Shown: positions 26,712-36,745, numbered from the stretch's first letter. The stretch: DNA of 64,000 bases from Balneolales bacterium ANBcel1 (GCA_029688905.1 JARULB010000002.1:124001-188000); one strand, 5' to 3'. The notes: generated from the sequence alone by a model not told the origin. Numbers and translations: made by a program.

Positions 26712-26890
26712 ATACTCATTTTCAAGCCGGGAAGATCACGCCCGGCTGATTTTCTGGTGAAATGTTCACCTTTTGCCTTGCCCATGGTATTCGAATGATA
26801 ATTAAAAAAGTTGTATCAAAATTCGTTTATTTTAGGGCTCGTTACGACCGACAACCTCATCACCCGTCAGAACGGGCCGATCTATCCCTT

Positions 26891-29674
26891 ATGTCAGATA
26901 CCCTTTTTCTTATCGACGGCACCGCCCTTGCCTACCGTTCCTATTTTGCCATGATCAACAGCAATCTTCGGAATGCCGAGGGTGTGCCGACCGGGGCAAT
27001 ATACGGATTTGCCAACGCCCTGGTTAACCTGCTGGAGAAAGAACAGCCTACGTACCTCGCGGTGGCATGGGACACGCACGCCCCCACCTTTCGCCATGAA
27101 ATGGATGAAAACTATAAAGCCAACCGGCCGCCGCAACCGGAGGATCTTAGAACAGCCATTCCCCTGATAAAGGAAATGGTCGCCCATTTTGGCTTTAATA
27201 ATGTGGAGAAGGACGGGTATGAGGCCGATGACCTTATCGGTACACTCGCCCTCGAAGCCCGGAAGGAGCGGGTTATGGTGTATATGGTGACCCCGGACAA
27301 GGACTTCATGCAGCTGATAGGAGATAATATCTACATGTACAAGCCTCTGAACAAGGGCGACGGATTTGATATTATCGACCGGGAAGGGGTGAGAAAGTAT
27401 TTCGGGGTTGGACCCGAAGCGGTTGTGGATGTGCTGGCGCTTATCGGAGATACATCCGACAATATTCCCGGAGTTCCGGGCATCGGGAAAAAGGGAGCGG
27501 CCAAAATCATACAGGAGTTCGGAAGCCTGGAAAAGGCGATTGAGGCGGCTCCGGATATGAAGAGCAAGCGTGCCAGAGAGGGGCTGATGCAGAACCGGGA
27601 GCAGGCCCTGAAGTCCCGGGAGATGATCGTCATCAACACCAGTGTGCCCGAGACCATTTCCTGGAAAGAGCTGCGGTGGGATGGTGTGAAAGGAGAATCG
27701 CTGATCGATTTCTTCAAACATATGCAGTTCCGCAGCCTGGCCCGGAAAATCGCTGCGGCGGAAAGCGGTATGCTGGAGACCATCCGAAAAAATATCGATA
27801 CGACCGGGCAGGGATCCCTGTTCGGAGAAGAGGGCGGGCAGGCAGAACCGGAGACCGCGGAGACGGCCTGGACCACCTATGACGAAGAGAACGTCCGGTA
27901 CCACACCGTCAACAGCGAGGCAGCCCTGAGCGAAATGACGGAACGTCTGGCACAGTCCGATGTCTGGAGTTTTGATACCGAAACCACATCAACCGATCCC
28001 CGAGTGGCAGACCTGCTGGGAATCGCCTTTTCCTGCCGGGAAGGGGAGGCGTGGTATGTTGCGGCCCAAGCCTTTGAGCCGAAACAGCTCATCACGGCAC
28101 TGCAGCCTTTGTTCGGCAATCCAGGTGCGCTGAAGGTCGCGCATCATTTTAAATACGATTACCGTGTGTTGAACCGGTACGGTATTATGGTGGAGGGGCC
28201 GCTGTTCGATACCATGCTGGCGGCCTATTTGCTGGATGCCGGTCAGAAAATGGACATGGATTCGCTGGCCCGGAGCTATCTCGGCTACGATCCGATTCCC
28301 ATTGAGGCCATCATCGGAGAGAAGGGGAAAAACCAGAAGTCCATGCAGGACGCTCCTCTGGAAAAGGTAGCTCCCTACGCCTGCGAGGATGCCGACATCA
28401 CCCTGAGATTGCATACCGTGTTTGAAGAAAAAATCAGGGAGCGTAATTTGCAGTCACTGGCCACGGAGATGGAGTTTCCACTGGCACGGGTTCTCGGCGA
28501 TATGGAGCTGGCCGGGGTGAAACTGGACCTCGGTCTGCTCAAGGAGTTTTCCCGGGAGCTGGACCGTGATATCCTGGGGGTCAGGGACACCATATATGAA
28601 CTGGCGGGTGAGGAGTTCAATATCAACTCCACACAGCAGCTTGGGGTAATTTTGTTTGAAAAACTGGGACTTCCATCCCGAAAGAAAACCGCCACGGGCA
28701 AGTACGCTACCTCCGAACAGGTCCTTTCTACACTGGCACCGGAATTTGATATCGCAGAAAAAATTCTGGAATACCGGGGTCTGAGCAAACTCAAATCCAC
28801 CTATGTTGACGCCCTGCCCAAGCTGGTCAATCCCGAGACCGGCCGCATCCACACTACCTTCAACCAGCATGTGACGGCTACCGGGCGACTTTCATCCACC
28901 AACCCGAATCTGCAGAATATTCCGGTGCGCACCGAACGGGGCAGAGGCATCCGAAAAGCTTTTGTCGCCGAAGAGGGGTATCGGATTCTGGCGGTCGACT
29001 ATTCCCAGGTGGAGCTTCGCATTATCGCGTCCATGGCGGGCGACGAGGCGATGATCCGGGCATTCCGGGAGGATGAAGACATCCACGCGAGAACCGCTGC
29101 CGAGATATTCGGACTCGATTCGCTCACTGATGTGGGACGGGAGGAGCGCAGAAAGGCCAAGGAGGTCAATTTCGGCATCCCCTACGGAGTGAGCGCCTTT
29201 GGACTTGCACAGCGGCTCGGTGTTTCGAACAAGGAAGGGAAGAGTATCATTGATGCCTACTTCGCCCGATTTCCTGCCATACAGGATTTTATTACAAATA
29301 CGGTGGCATTCGCCCGGGAACACGGGTATGTGGAAACCCTCATGGGAAGGCGGCGGGAGATTCCGGATATCCGATCACAGAACAGGAATATCAGAGCATT
29401 CGCGGAGCGAACCGCCGTAAATATGCCGATTCAGGGTACGGCCGCCGACCTGATTAAAATTGCCACAATCCGAATAGATCGGGAGTTGAGAGAACGTAAC
29501 TCCCGTACCAGGCTCCTGCTGCAAGTGCATGATGAACTGGTATTCGAAATGCCCGTGGATGAGCAGGAGGGCACGCCACGGCTCATCCAGGAGGTGATGG
29601 AAGGCGCAATGGAACTGAAAGTGCCGCTTAAGGCCGAATCAGGAATCTCGGACAACTGGCTGGACGCGCACTAG
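26891..29674 (+). CDS. polA: DNA polymerase I
   Basis: 927 residues from ATG 26891; the in-frame stretch from 26762 does not align with family N-termini. Three active modules: 5'-3' exonuclease (about 1-260; LFLIDGTALAYRSYFA, GDTSDNIPGVPGIGKKGA); proofreading 3'-5' exonuclease with the DTE metal motif intact (FDTETTS, about 362-364), unlike lineages where it is dead; and the family A polymerase with motif A VDYSQVELRI (about 702), motif B region RRKAKEVNFGIPYG and motif C QVHDELVFE (about 879). Roles: Okazaki fragment maturation and repair synthesis. A TATTTTAG sequence at 26828 may belong to the promoter, but its upstream box is at a poor distance. Confidence 0.97.
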   Translation: MSDTLFLIDGTALAYRSYFAMINSNLRNAEGVPTGAIYGFANALVNLLEKEQPTYLAVAWDTHAPTFRHEMDENYKANRPPQPEDLRTAIPLIKEMVAHFGFNNVEKDGYEADDLIGTLALEARKERVMVYMVTPDKDFMQLIGDNIYMYKPLNKGDGFDIIDREGVRKYFGVGPEAVVDVLALIGDTSDNIPGVPGIGKKGAAKIIQEFGSLEKAIEAAPDMKSKRAREGLMQNREQALKSREMIVINTSVPETISWKELRWDGVKGESLIDFFKHMQFRSLARKIAAAESGMLETIRKNIDTTGQGSLFGEEGGQAEPETAETAWTTYDEENVRYHTVNSEAALSEMTERLAQSDVWSFDTETTSTDPRVADLLGIAFSCREGEAWYVAAQAFEPKQLITALQPLFGNPGALKVAHHFKYDYRVLNRYGIMVEGPLFDTMLAAYLLDAGQKMDMDSLARSYLGYDPIPIEAIIGEKGKNQKSMQDAPLEKVAPYACEDADITLRLHTVFEEKIRERNLQSLATEMEFPLARVLGDMELAGVKLDLGLLKEFSRELDRDILGVRDTIYELAGEEFNINSTQQLGVILFEKLGLPSRKKTATGKYATSEQVLSTLAPEFDIAEKILEYRGLSKLKSTYVDALPKLVNPETGRIHTTFNQHVTATGRLSSTNPNLQNIPVRTERGRGIRKAFVAEEGYRILAVDYSQVELRIIASMAGDEAMIRAFREDEDIHARTAAEIFGLDSLTDVGREERRKAKEVNFGIPYGVSAFGLAQRLGVSNKEGKSIIDAYFARFPAIQDFITNTVAFAREHGYVETLMGRRREIPDIRSQNRNIRAFAERTAVNMPIQGTAADLIKIATIRIDRELRERNSRTRLLLQVHDELVFEMPVDEQEGTPRLIQEVMEGAMELKVPLKAESGISDNWLDAH

Positions 29675-29749
29675 CCTACACGGCACCCCACTCATCCCAC
29701 TATATCCCGTTGCAAGGATGAACCGGTGAAGACCCGTCAATTAGTCTAC

Positions 29750-29765
29750 CGCACCGCAGGGTGCG
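29750..29765. repeat. Short perfect hairpin between polA and the DUF6588 gene
   Basis: CGCACC, GCAG loop, GGTGCG: a 6-bp GC-rich stem between two converging genes. No T-tract on either side, so terminator function is unproven. Confidence 0.35.
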
Positions 29766-29813
29766 CAGATATGTTCTGCCCGCTTGCTGTTCCACAGGCA
29801 TGAAAATGGCCAA

Positions 29814-30932
29814 TTACCGGAAGCTTATTCCGAAACCGGCCGAAACCATGGAATAATCAGCCAGGGTATAATCCACATTAAGGGTAAAAGGGAAAAGTCG
29901 GATACGAATGCCGGCCATGGCACGCAGCGAATTCGATCCGTCAACGGAGAAGTCGATCGGATCGGCAAGCGCATTCAGCTCCCGGACGATATCACCGTCG
30001 CTTTCAACAAGTATGTAATACGGATAGTTGCCGTCCATTTTTACACTCGTGGTGGAGGTCTCGAATCCGATTCCGCCGTAGAAGGAAAAGACCGGAAGGG
30101 ACCTTCCTACCAGGAGATTCATGGTAAACGCATTGGTGTTCAGCCGGATGCGCTGATCGTCCCAGTCGTTTTCAACATCGACACCATCGGCAACCTGTTC
30201 ATATTCATCAGGAGTGGGGCGCGCTTCAAGGTTTGTTTCACTGCCGATGGTTGTATAACCTGCCATCACAGAGAGAGTAATGGGAAGCAACCTGCCACCG
30301 GGTATCCACTGGTTCAATTCGTGTTTGGCTCCGAATCCGAGAAGATGAAACTCACCATAGTCATCGAAACTGAGTGTGGGTACGAATCGGATCATCAGCT
30401 CGGTATTTTTGGGAAGTCCGACTCCCGCCTGGACCATGGGAGTGGGTATGAAGCGGAGTCCGGTCCCTTCCGGCATACGAAATGCCTCGTATTCAACCAT
30501 TTCGCCGGTCTGAGGATGCTGACTCCGAAATCCCAGCATGGGTCCGGAATCGGAACTGCCACTGAATGTTGGCGTCACAGGATCATCCCCGTGAAGAACA
30601 AACAGATTCTCCATATTAAGGGCATTGACATCAAAAGAGCGGTCGGATGAGGGCACAAACGCGGATGTGGCGCTTACCTTAACGTGGAAACCGAACAGCC
30701 CGTGTGTGCCGGCGCGATCAACCCAGCCGGAATTTATGCCGCCGCCGAACCCGCTTCCGAACGGCCTGATATACTCCTGAAGAAGCAGTTGGGCGTCTTC
30801 GGCGCCACCCTCAATAAATGCTCCAAGGTCATCTAGCTGCGCAAAGGAACTTTTAATCGGAGAAAAAAGCAGAGCCGCCGTAAAAATCATCACAATGGAG
30901 ATTTTGCGGCAATATGTTGTATGCATCGCCAT
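29814..30932 (-). CDS. DUF6588-type exported protein, probable outer-membrane barrel
   Basis: 372 residues. Signal peptide (CRKISIVMIFTAALLFSP, cleavage near SSFAQ). The mature part is rich in Gly and alternating strands (LGFGAKHELNQWIPGG, LPITLSVMAGYTTIGS, FSFYGGIGFETSTTSVK) and closes with MVSAGFGISFR, as in surface barrels. It matches the DUF6588 pattern found in Bacteroidota and Rhodothermota; function unknown. A long plus-strand frame over the same bases is only its shadow. Its upstream region (30933-31065) shows TTTAATGCAAAC but no clean promoter. Confidence 0.82.
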   Translation of the reverse strand: MAMHTTYCRKISIVMIFTAALLFSPIKSSFAQLDDLGAFIEGGAEDAQLLLQEYIRPFGSGFGGGINSGWVDRAGTHGLFGFHVKVSATSAFVPSSDRSFDVNALNMENLFVLHGDDPVTPTFSGSSDSGPMLGFRSQHPQTGEMVEYEAFRMPEGTGLRFIPTPMVQAGVGLPKNTELMIRFVPTLSFDDYGEFHLLGFGAKHELNQWIPGGRLLPITLSVMAGYTTIGSETNLEARPTPDEYEQVADGVDVENDWDDQRIRLNTNAFTMNLLVGRSLPVFSFYGGIGFETSTTSVKMDGNYPYYILVESDGDIVRELNALADPIDFSVDGSNSLRAMAGIRIRLFPFTLNVDYTLADYSMVSAGFGISFR

Positions 30933-31065
30933 AGCTGTAACCGGGATAAAAAGTGTGCAGGGATTGGTTGGTGTGAATCTGACTGTTTAATGCAAACTAA
31001 GTGATAACTTACAGACCTTTTGCGGAACTGTAAATGGCGGGGCGAGGTTTTTTTTCGTTCCCCTC

Positions 31066-31977
31066 TCAGATGCTTTCAAGGATATTCAAATAGCTTTTAT
31101 ACCTGGACTCGGCAATCATCCCGCCATCGACAGCCGCTCGTACCGCACATCGGGGCTCGTGCTTGTGGGTGCAGTTATAAAAGTGGCATTCCTCTCGAAA
31201 GGGCTTCATCTCCGGGAAAAAAAGCGACACTTCATAGGGCTCTACATCAACCAGACCGAATTCCCTGATGCCCGGAGTGTCGATGATGGATGTGTTGTCG
31301 TCCGTTTCGATCAGCCGGGCAAAGGTTGTGGTATGTTTCCCCTTGTTGGAAGCGTGGCTCACTTCTCCGGTTTTCAGGTCATGGCCAGGGACCATGACGT
31401 TCAACAAGGTGGTTTTACCGGTTCCCGACGGACCGGTAAGGACGGTAGTTTTTCCGCTGATATGTTCCGTCAGAAACTTCTGAACAGAAGCTGTATCCAG
31501 CGCGCTGATGGGAATCATGGGGTAGCCGAGGTCCTGATACAATCCTGACGCCTTTTCAAGCTCCTCTGAATCCTCCCGTGTGCTGCACAGATCCGTTTTG
31601 TTCATCACAATGAGGGGTGCAATTTCATAGGCTTCGCAGCAGACCAGCACCCGGTCGATGAAACCGGTCTTGAAAGCCGGTTGGCGAAACGAGGTAACGA
31701 TCACCACCTGATCCACATTGGCGGCAATCACCTGAATACCTCTTTTGCCGTGTGTAGCTTTCCGGATCAGACGGTTTCGGCGCTCTTCAATCTCTTCAAT
31801 GATACCGGTGCCCTCGGGCTCCCTGGTAATTGATACCTTGTCGCCTACAGCCACCGGATTGGTTACCTGTTCACCGGAAAGGCGGAACTTGCCCGGCAGC
31901 CGGCATTCCATAAACGAACCATAGTCCGTTCGAACCGTGTACCAACTGCCGGTAGCTTTGACAACCAATCCTTTCAT
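31066..31977 (-). CDS. rsgA: Ribosome biogenesis GTPase RsgA
   Basis: 303 residues from ATG 31977 (an upstream in-frame start at 32013 exists but adds non-family sequence). OB-fold at about 1-75; circularly permuted GTPase with G4 VMNKTDL ahead of G1 GPSGTGKTTLLN and G3 DTPGIREFG; C-terminal zinc site CHFYNCTHKHEPRC. It checks late 30S subunit assembly and is activated by the decoding centre. It follows lon by about 65 nt on the same strand, so the two are probably co-transcribed. Confidence 0.95.
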   Translation of the reverse strand: MKGLVVKATGSWYTVRTDYGSFMECRLPGKFRLSGEQVTNPVAVGDKVSITREPEGTGIIEEIEERRNRLIRKATHGKRGIQVIAANVDQVVIVTSFRQPAFKTGFIDRVLVCCEAYEIAPLIVMNKTDLCSTREDSEELEKASGLYQDLGYPMIPISALDTASVQKFLTEHISGKTTVLTGPSGTGKTTLLNVMVPGHDLKTGEVSHASNKGKHTTTFARLIETDDNTSIIDTPGIREFGLVDVEPYEVSLFFPEMKPFREECHFYNCTHKHEPRCAVRAAVDGGMIAESRYKSYLNILESI

Positions 31978-32041
31978 TCGTAGAATATCAATCGGATGCT
32001 GCCTGAGGGGCACGGAAGATTACCGTGACCGGGGTTTCGGG

Positions 32042-34570
32042 TTAGCCGGATGCGGTTTGGCCGGTGGGTTCATTGCGAACGGACGCGTTCTCGCCTGATT
32101 TCTTTTTGACGGCAGCGAATTTAACCGCGGGATCCATGTCCGGCTTCTTTTCAAGTACCAGATCGAGGAGCGGCTCCATCCGGTCCAGATAATGAAAATT
32201 GACCCCTTTCAGTACATCGGTTTCAATCTCATCCACATCTTTCCGGTTTCTTGAGGGGAGGATGACCGTCTCAATTCCCGCCCGCCGGGCCGCAAGGGTT
32301 TTTTCCTTGATGCCGCCCACCGGAAGCACCGATCCGCGAAGCGTGATTTCGCCGCTCATGGCTACGGTGTTCTTCACTTTGCGCTGGGTGAAAATAGAGG
32401 AGACGGCAGCCAGCAGCGGTAGTCCGGCGGATGGGCCGTCCTTTGGTACGGATCCGGCCGGAACGTGGATATGCAGGTCCCATTTATCAAATGCCGCATC
32501 CGGAATGGAAAGCTCCGATGAGCGCGATTTCAGATAGCTCAGTGCCAGCATGGCTGACTCTTTCATCACTTCGCCAAGCTGACCGGTGATGTTCAGTTTT
32601 CCGGAGCCCCTGGAGACGCTGGCCTCAATAAACAGGATATCCCCGCCAAAAGGCGTCCATGCAAGACCAGTGGCTACGCCCGGGACGGTGGTGCGCTCCG
32701 CGATATCGGAGAAGAACTTCCGCTTTCCGAGGTAATCTTCGACATCGCCCACACCTACGGAGGCTTTGGTGATTTCGTCGGAAGCGACCTTGCTGGCGAC
32801 ACCGCGGGCCACCGATCCGATTTCCCGTTCCAGGTTTCGGACACCCGATTCCCGCGTATATCCGTCGATCAGCTTTTCAATGGCTTTGTCAGAGACCCGG
32901 AACTGGGATTTCTTCAGGCCGTTCTCCTTTATCTGTTTCGGAACCAGGTACTTCTTGGCAATTTGAAGCTTCTCCTCAAGGGTATATCCGCTCAGATAGA
33001 TCATCTCCATGCGGTCCCGAAGGGCGGGAGGGATGGTGTCGAGATTGTTGGCCGTTGCAATGAACAGCACTTTGGAGAGGTCGTATTCTACTTCAAGGTA
33101 GTTGTCGTAAAACGTATGGTTCTGTTCCGGATCAAGTACTTCGAGCAGCGCCGAGGTGGGGTCTCCCCGAAAATTCATTCCCACCTTGTCGATTTCATCG
33201 AGCATCATCAGCGGGTTGCTGGTCCCGGCTTTCTTGACACTCTGGATGATACGGCCGGGAAGGGCACCGATATACGTCCGGCGATGGCCACGGATTTCGG
33301 CCTCGTCCTGCAGTCCGCCAACACTGAACCGCTGGAACTCGCGGTTCATGGCGCGTGCAATGGAGCGGCCCAGGGATGTTTTCCCGACTCCGGGAGGGCC
33401 ATGGAAGCAGAGGATAGGGGCCTTCATATCCTTTTTAAGCTTAAGCACGGAGAGGTACTCAACGATCCGTTTCTTGACCTTTTCGAGGCCGTAATGGTCT
33501 TCGTCCAGAATTTTGCGGGCGTTTTTCAGATCCAGCTTGTCTTCCGAATAGTGGTTCCAGGGCAGGTCAACCAGCCATTCCACGTAATTATAGATGACAC
33601 CGTGATTGGGAGCGTTGGACGGGGTCCGTTCCAGCCGGTCGAGCTCCTTTTCAAGAACTTTCTCAACATGCTCCGGGAAATCTTTCTCTTTGGCGCGGTT
33701 TCTCAGCTTCTGAACATCCTCCTGTTCGCTGTCTTCCCCAAGCTCTTCCTGAATCGCCTTCAGCTGCTGCCGCAGATAAAAGTCTTTCTGCTGTTTGTCG
33801 ATATCGGTTTTAACCTTTGACCGTATCTCCTCACTGAGGTTCAATACCTGCATCTCCTTTTTGATGTAGGCCATCACCTTGTCCATCTTTTCGGAGAAGG
33901 ATCGTATCTCCAGCAGGGCCTGCTTTTCATCCAGAGAGATGTTCAGGTTGGAGCTGATGAAATTGAGCAGAAAAGTGGGGCTGTTGATGTTGTTGATCGC
34001 AATGGCCGCTTCCGATGGAATATTCGGAGAGAGATTGACAATCTGGGTTGCCGTCTCCTTGACCGATCTGAGCGCCGCGTCCAGCTCTACTCCGGAAACG
34101 TCCTGGTCGTATAAAAAAGGCTTGACCCTGGCAATGTAGTAGGGGTCGTGTTGAGTGAATTCCTCAATTTCAAAAATGCTTTTACCCTGAATCACAATAC
34201 TTTTGCTTCCATCAGGCATTTTGATCAGCTTCAGGATCTGGGCGATGGTACCGACGTGGTACAACTCGTCGGGCGAGGGATCCTCCTGATCCTTGTTCTT
34301 CTGCGTGACAATTCCGATGGTTTTGTCGGATTCATAGGCCTTTTTAACAAGTTCAAGAGACCGGTCACGGCCAACCGTAATGGGAATTACCACTCCGGGG
34401 TACAGAACGGTATTTTTCAGCGGCAGGATGGGCAGTTCGTCGGGGATATCCGATTCCGTCATTCGTCTCTCTTCTTCTTCGGAAAGAAGCGGAATAGCCT
34501 GTTCAAAATCATCGAATTCGTCTTCAGACAACTTGTTTGAAAGTATTTTCAGTCCATCAAAATTGTGCAT
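32042..34570 (-). CDS. lon: ATP-dependent protease Lon
   Basis: 842 residues. N-terminal substrate domain (LPILPLKNTVLYPGVVIPI, about 45-250), coiled-coil linker, AAA+ module with Walker A GPPGVGKTSLGRS (about 390) and Walker B MMLDEIDKVG, and C-terminal Ser-Lys protease with Ser in KDGPSAGLP (about 713) and Lys in GGIKEKTLA (about 756). Degrades misfolded and regulatory proteins. Length is normal. Its start codon is preceded by two perfect inverted repeats (34626-34658, 34706-34737) that may control it. rsgA follows. Confidence 0.97.
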   Translation of the reverse strand: MHNFDGLKILSNKLSEDEFDDFEQAIPLLSEEEERRMTESDIPDELPILPLKNTVLYPGVVIPITVGRDRSLELVKKAYESDKTIGIVTQKNKDQEDPSPDELYHVGTIAQILKLIKMPDGSKSIVIQGKSIFEIEEFTQHDPYYIARVKPFLYDQDVSGVELDAALRSVKETATQIVNLSPNIPSEAAIAINNINSPTFLLNFISSNLNISLDEKQALLEIRSFSEKMDKVMAYIKKEMQVLNLSEEIRSKVKTDIDKQQKDFYLRQQLKAIQEELGEDSEQEDVQKLRNRAKEKDFPEHVEKVLEKELDRLERTPSNAPNHGVIYNYVEWLVDLPWNHYSEDKLDLKNARKILDEDHYGLEKVKKRIVEYLSVLKLKKDMKAPILCFHGPPGVGKTSLGRSIARAMNREFQRFSVGGLQDEAEIRGHRRTYIGALPGRIIQSVKKAGTSNPLMMLDEIDKVGMNFRGDPTSALLEVLDPEQNHTFYDNYLEVEYDLSKVLFIATANNLDTIPPALRDRMEMIYLSGYTLEEKLQIAKKYLVPKQIKENGLKKSQFRVSDKAIEKLIDGYTRESGVRNLEREIGSVARGVASKVASDEITKASVGVGDVEDYLGKRKFFSDIAERTTVPGVATGLAWTPFGGDILFIEASVSRGSGKLNITGQLGEVMKESAMLALSYLKSRSSELSIPDAAFDKWDLHIHVPAGSVPKDGPSAGLPLLAAVSSIFTQRKVKNTVAMSGEITLRGSVLPVGGIKEKTLAARRAGIETVILPSRNRKDVDEIETDVLKGVNFHYLDRMEPLLDLVLEKKPDMDPAVKFAAVKKKSGENASVRNEPTGQTASG

Positions 34571-34625
34571 GCAGTAAATAGCGTTTTTTCATTTCAGTTA
34601 CGATTTCACCCAAATCAACGGCAAG

Positions 34626-34658
34626 AATTGAACCAGACTCAAAGCAATGTTCAATTCG
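34626..34658. repeat. Perfect 9-bp inverted repeat I upstream of lon
   Basis: GAATTGAAC (34626-34634) and GTTCAATTC (34650-34658) with a 15-nt spacer, ending 56 nt before the lon start. It could be a repressor operator or a hairpin in the lon leader. It is not the CIRCE element, whose arms are TTAGCACTC/GAGTGCTAA with 9 nt between. Confidence 0.6.
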
Positions 34659-34705
34659 TCATGCTACAGCGACAAAAAAGCAGTGATTTTTGTCAGTGCA
34701 TCAAA

Positions 34706-34737
34706 TTGTTGTTCAACGGCATCCCACAGAACAACAA
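34706..34737. repeat. Perfect 9-bp inverted repeat II upstream of lon
   Basis: TTGTTGTTC (34706-34714) and GAACAACAA (34729-34737), spacer 14 nt, about 80 nt further from lon than repeat I. Both repeats share the GTTC/GAAC core, and GTTCAA at 34711-34716 could also pair with TTGAAC of repeat I. The remainder of the 34571-34908 gap holds the palindrome AACGGCCGTT (34744-34753), a TCCTGTTA/TAGCAGGA hairpin (34793-34811) and no gene I can support. Confidence 0.6.
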
Positions 34738-34908
34738 AAGCCGAACGGCCGTTTACCTCCTCTTGCCTGCAATGAGTTGTTATTAGCTTGACTCCTGTTA
34801 AAATAGCAGGAATATCAATTAAATCTCAGTAGAGATTATCCCGGTCAATGTGGCAGGTCAATCGCGGTACTGTTTTGCCAATATGGCACCCTTTTGCTGC
34901 TTCGGGCA

Positions 34909-36423
34909 TCAAAAGCGAACTTGCAGGCCAAGGGCAGACACGGTATCGGCAAGCCAGTCCACCTCCCCGTTGTCGCGTGAAAAAAATCGAGCTGAAGCGG
35001 AAACATGCAGTATACCGACATCGATGCCTGCACCGACCCCGAAACTGAGATCACGATCGGGATTCATCTGGATACTTCCCCTCAGCGGAAGAAAGGGCAG
35101 CAGGCGTATTTCACTGCCGGCAGACGCATACCACCCGTCAGGTTCAAAGCTCGTGGAGTTAAACCGGTAGTTGAAATTGAGCATGGCGGCTATCCGGTTG
35201 AGCTGAATGGCCGATCCGACATGAAGCTCGGTAGGAAGCTGAATGGTATAGGAATCCGCTTCCTGTTGTTCCATCTTGTCCAAAACCCTCTGTTCCTCGT
35301 CATCTGACATCAGATAGTCAATTATCGAGCCGGGAGATCCGGTATGCAGGAATCGCGCCTCGGGCAGGCTGCCGGTGATGTCGGTATCCGACTTAGAGCG
35401 CCATTCCGCGGCATCCTGAAAATACCGGACGGCTCCCAAATCGGTTATGGATATGGCAAAGCGAAGAGATTTTCTGGGAGGCCGGTTGACATGAGGTGAC
35501 AGAGCAATGTCGTCTCCCAGGGGGATGATGTATGTCAGGCCGGCATCCAGCCCCAAACCTGCACCATTCAGGTCGAAGTTGGAGCGGGACGAGAGAAAAC
35601 GGTCAAATGAGCGCTGCGGGTCACCCTGGGACATGACATCCGACAGGAATGCGCTCAGATCCCCGGAGGTTCGGGAGTCCAGGTGCCGTTCACTGAACCA
35701 TCGGCCGCCCATGTCCGTGTAGTCGGAACGGAAGTCGGTCTCGGAGTGCAAGCCACCGACAATAATCTTCGGCGCAATTCCCACAAACAGGCTGTTCAGG
35801 CCGGCATGCCACCGGTTGAACATGGTAACTTCCCGGGAGAACGAGTAGGATAATTCGTGCAGGACCATGTATTGTTCACGCAGCTGTCGGGTGAACACTT
35901 CCTGCTCACGGGCATCCGAAACATCGAACCAGTTCCGGTTGATTTCGAAGGAAGAGAACCCTCTGGAGCGAAGAGCGACAGACCGGGCCGATTCACCCCG
36001 GTGCCAGCTCACCACAACCGGTATGAAATCGTATCGAATGGTATGCCGGTAAAACTCATCGCCAGCAAACAGATGATCCAGGTCATCACCACCGGGCTCC
36101 CGTCCGGCGGGCAGTGTTCCAGAAAAAAAAACCGTTTCCGCCTCCCGGAAAAAGCGGTCTAGGGACTCGTAGTCGTGGCCGTCACTGTGATAGATACCGC
36201 CCAGACCAAGACTGATACGGGTGCTTCTGTGACAGTCGCGTATCATAAGATTGGCGGGATTGTAGAACTGAACCGACGGCCCGGTTACATAAGCCACTCC
36301 GCCTCCAAGAGCAACCTGTTCCGGAGAGGTGATCGGCTGTCCGGCCGCAACGCCGGCAAATAATACCGGCATACAGATCAGGCAGCACACAAACGCATAA
36401 TATTGGCACATTTTCAACAACAA
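34909..36423 (-). CDS. Exported outer-membrane beta-barrel protein, DUF5723-like
   Basis: 504 residues. Signal peptide (YYAFVCCLICMPVLFAGVAAG). The mature start, EQVALGGGVAYVTGPSVQFYNPANL, is the FadL/PorV-like opening common in Bacteroidota exported barrels; the end, SASARFFSRDN then SALGLQVRF, closes on an aromatic residue as outer-membrane barrels do. The middle has many amphipathic strands (GLGLDAGLTYIIPLGDD, AMLNFNYRFN). Resembles DUF5723 proteins of unknown role. A strong housekeeping promoter sits upstream at 36578-36548; the leader contains the palindrome GCGACAGTCGC (36490-36500). Confidence 0.75.
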   Translation of the reverse strand: MLLKMCQYYAFVCCLICMPVLFAGVAAGQPITSPEQVALGGGVAYVTGPSVQFYNPANLMIRDCHRSTRISLGLGGIYHSDGHDYESLDRFFREAETVFFSGTLPAGREPGGDDLDHLFAGDEFYRHTIRYDFIPVVVSWHRGESARSVALRSRGFSSFEINRNWFDVSDAREQEVFTRQLREQYMVLHELSYSFSREVTMFNRWHAGLNSLFVGIAPKIIVGGLHSETDFRSDYTDMGGRWFSERHLDSRTSGDLSAFLSDVMSQGDPQRSFDRFLSSRSNFDLNGAGLGLDAGLTYIIPLGDDIALSPHVNRPPRKSLRFAISITDLGAVRYFQDAAEWRSKSDTDITGSLPEARFLHTGSPGSIIDYLMSDDEEQRVLDKMEQQEADSYTIQLPTELHVGSAIQLNRIAAMLNFNYRFNSTSFEPDGWYASAGSEIRLLPFLPLRGSIQMNPDRDLSFGVGAGIDVGILHVSASARFFSRDNGEVDWLADTVSALGLQVRF

Positions 36424-36547
36424 ACCGGAACGTGAAACTTGATCGGGTGAGGAACAGAGACGAAGTCAATGATATTTAGGGGCAATCCTGCGACAGTCGC
36501 GAATCCGGATGCAAACCGGCAATTATTTTCTATCACGTCAGAACTTT

Positions 36548-36578
36548 CAAAAATACGGGTAAATACGTATTTAACCAA
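36548..36578 (-). promoter_or_regulatory. Bacteroidota-type promoter of the DUF5723-like gene
   Basis: On the minus strand: TTG (36578-36576), 20 nt, TATTTTTG (36555-36548). Full match to TTG-N19/20-TAnnTTTG. Predicted start near 36541, leader about 118 nt. It lies in the 322-nt divergent gap 36424-36745, which shows no gene and no comparable plus-strand promoter. Confidence 0.62.
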
Positions 36579-36745
36579 TGTCGTTTTTTGCTTCGCGATG
36601 AACGAAATTGTAATAAGGTTTCGAAACTGCAAACGGAATGCAAGGCCGGTTTCAGGGTTTTCTATCCGAAGTTTTGGTCACCGGCCGTATGCTATAAACA
36701 TAACAGGCTTGCTGCCGGTTTTCTTGCGCACTTTACAAAAAAAAT

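Noticed and set aside
29784-30650. 288-codon plus-strand frame over the DUF6588 gene
   Set aside because: The minus-strand product has a signal peptide and a barrel pattern; the plus product is featureless.
34565-34786. 73-codon plus-strand frame in the lon upstream region
   Set aside because: Overlaps both inverted repeats and the lon start, and has no Shine-Dalgarno or domain features.
36426-36440. Half parS-like ACGTGAAAC before the DUF5723-like gene
   Set aside because: Only one arm matches; the other half is unrelated.
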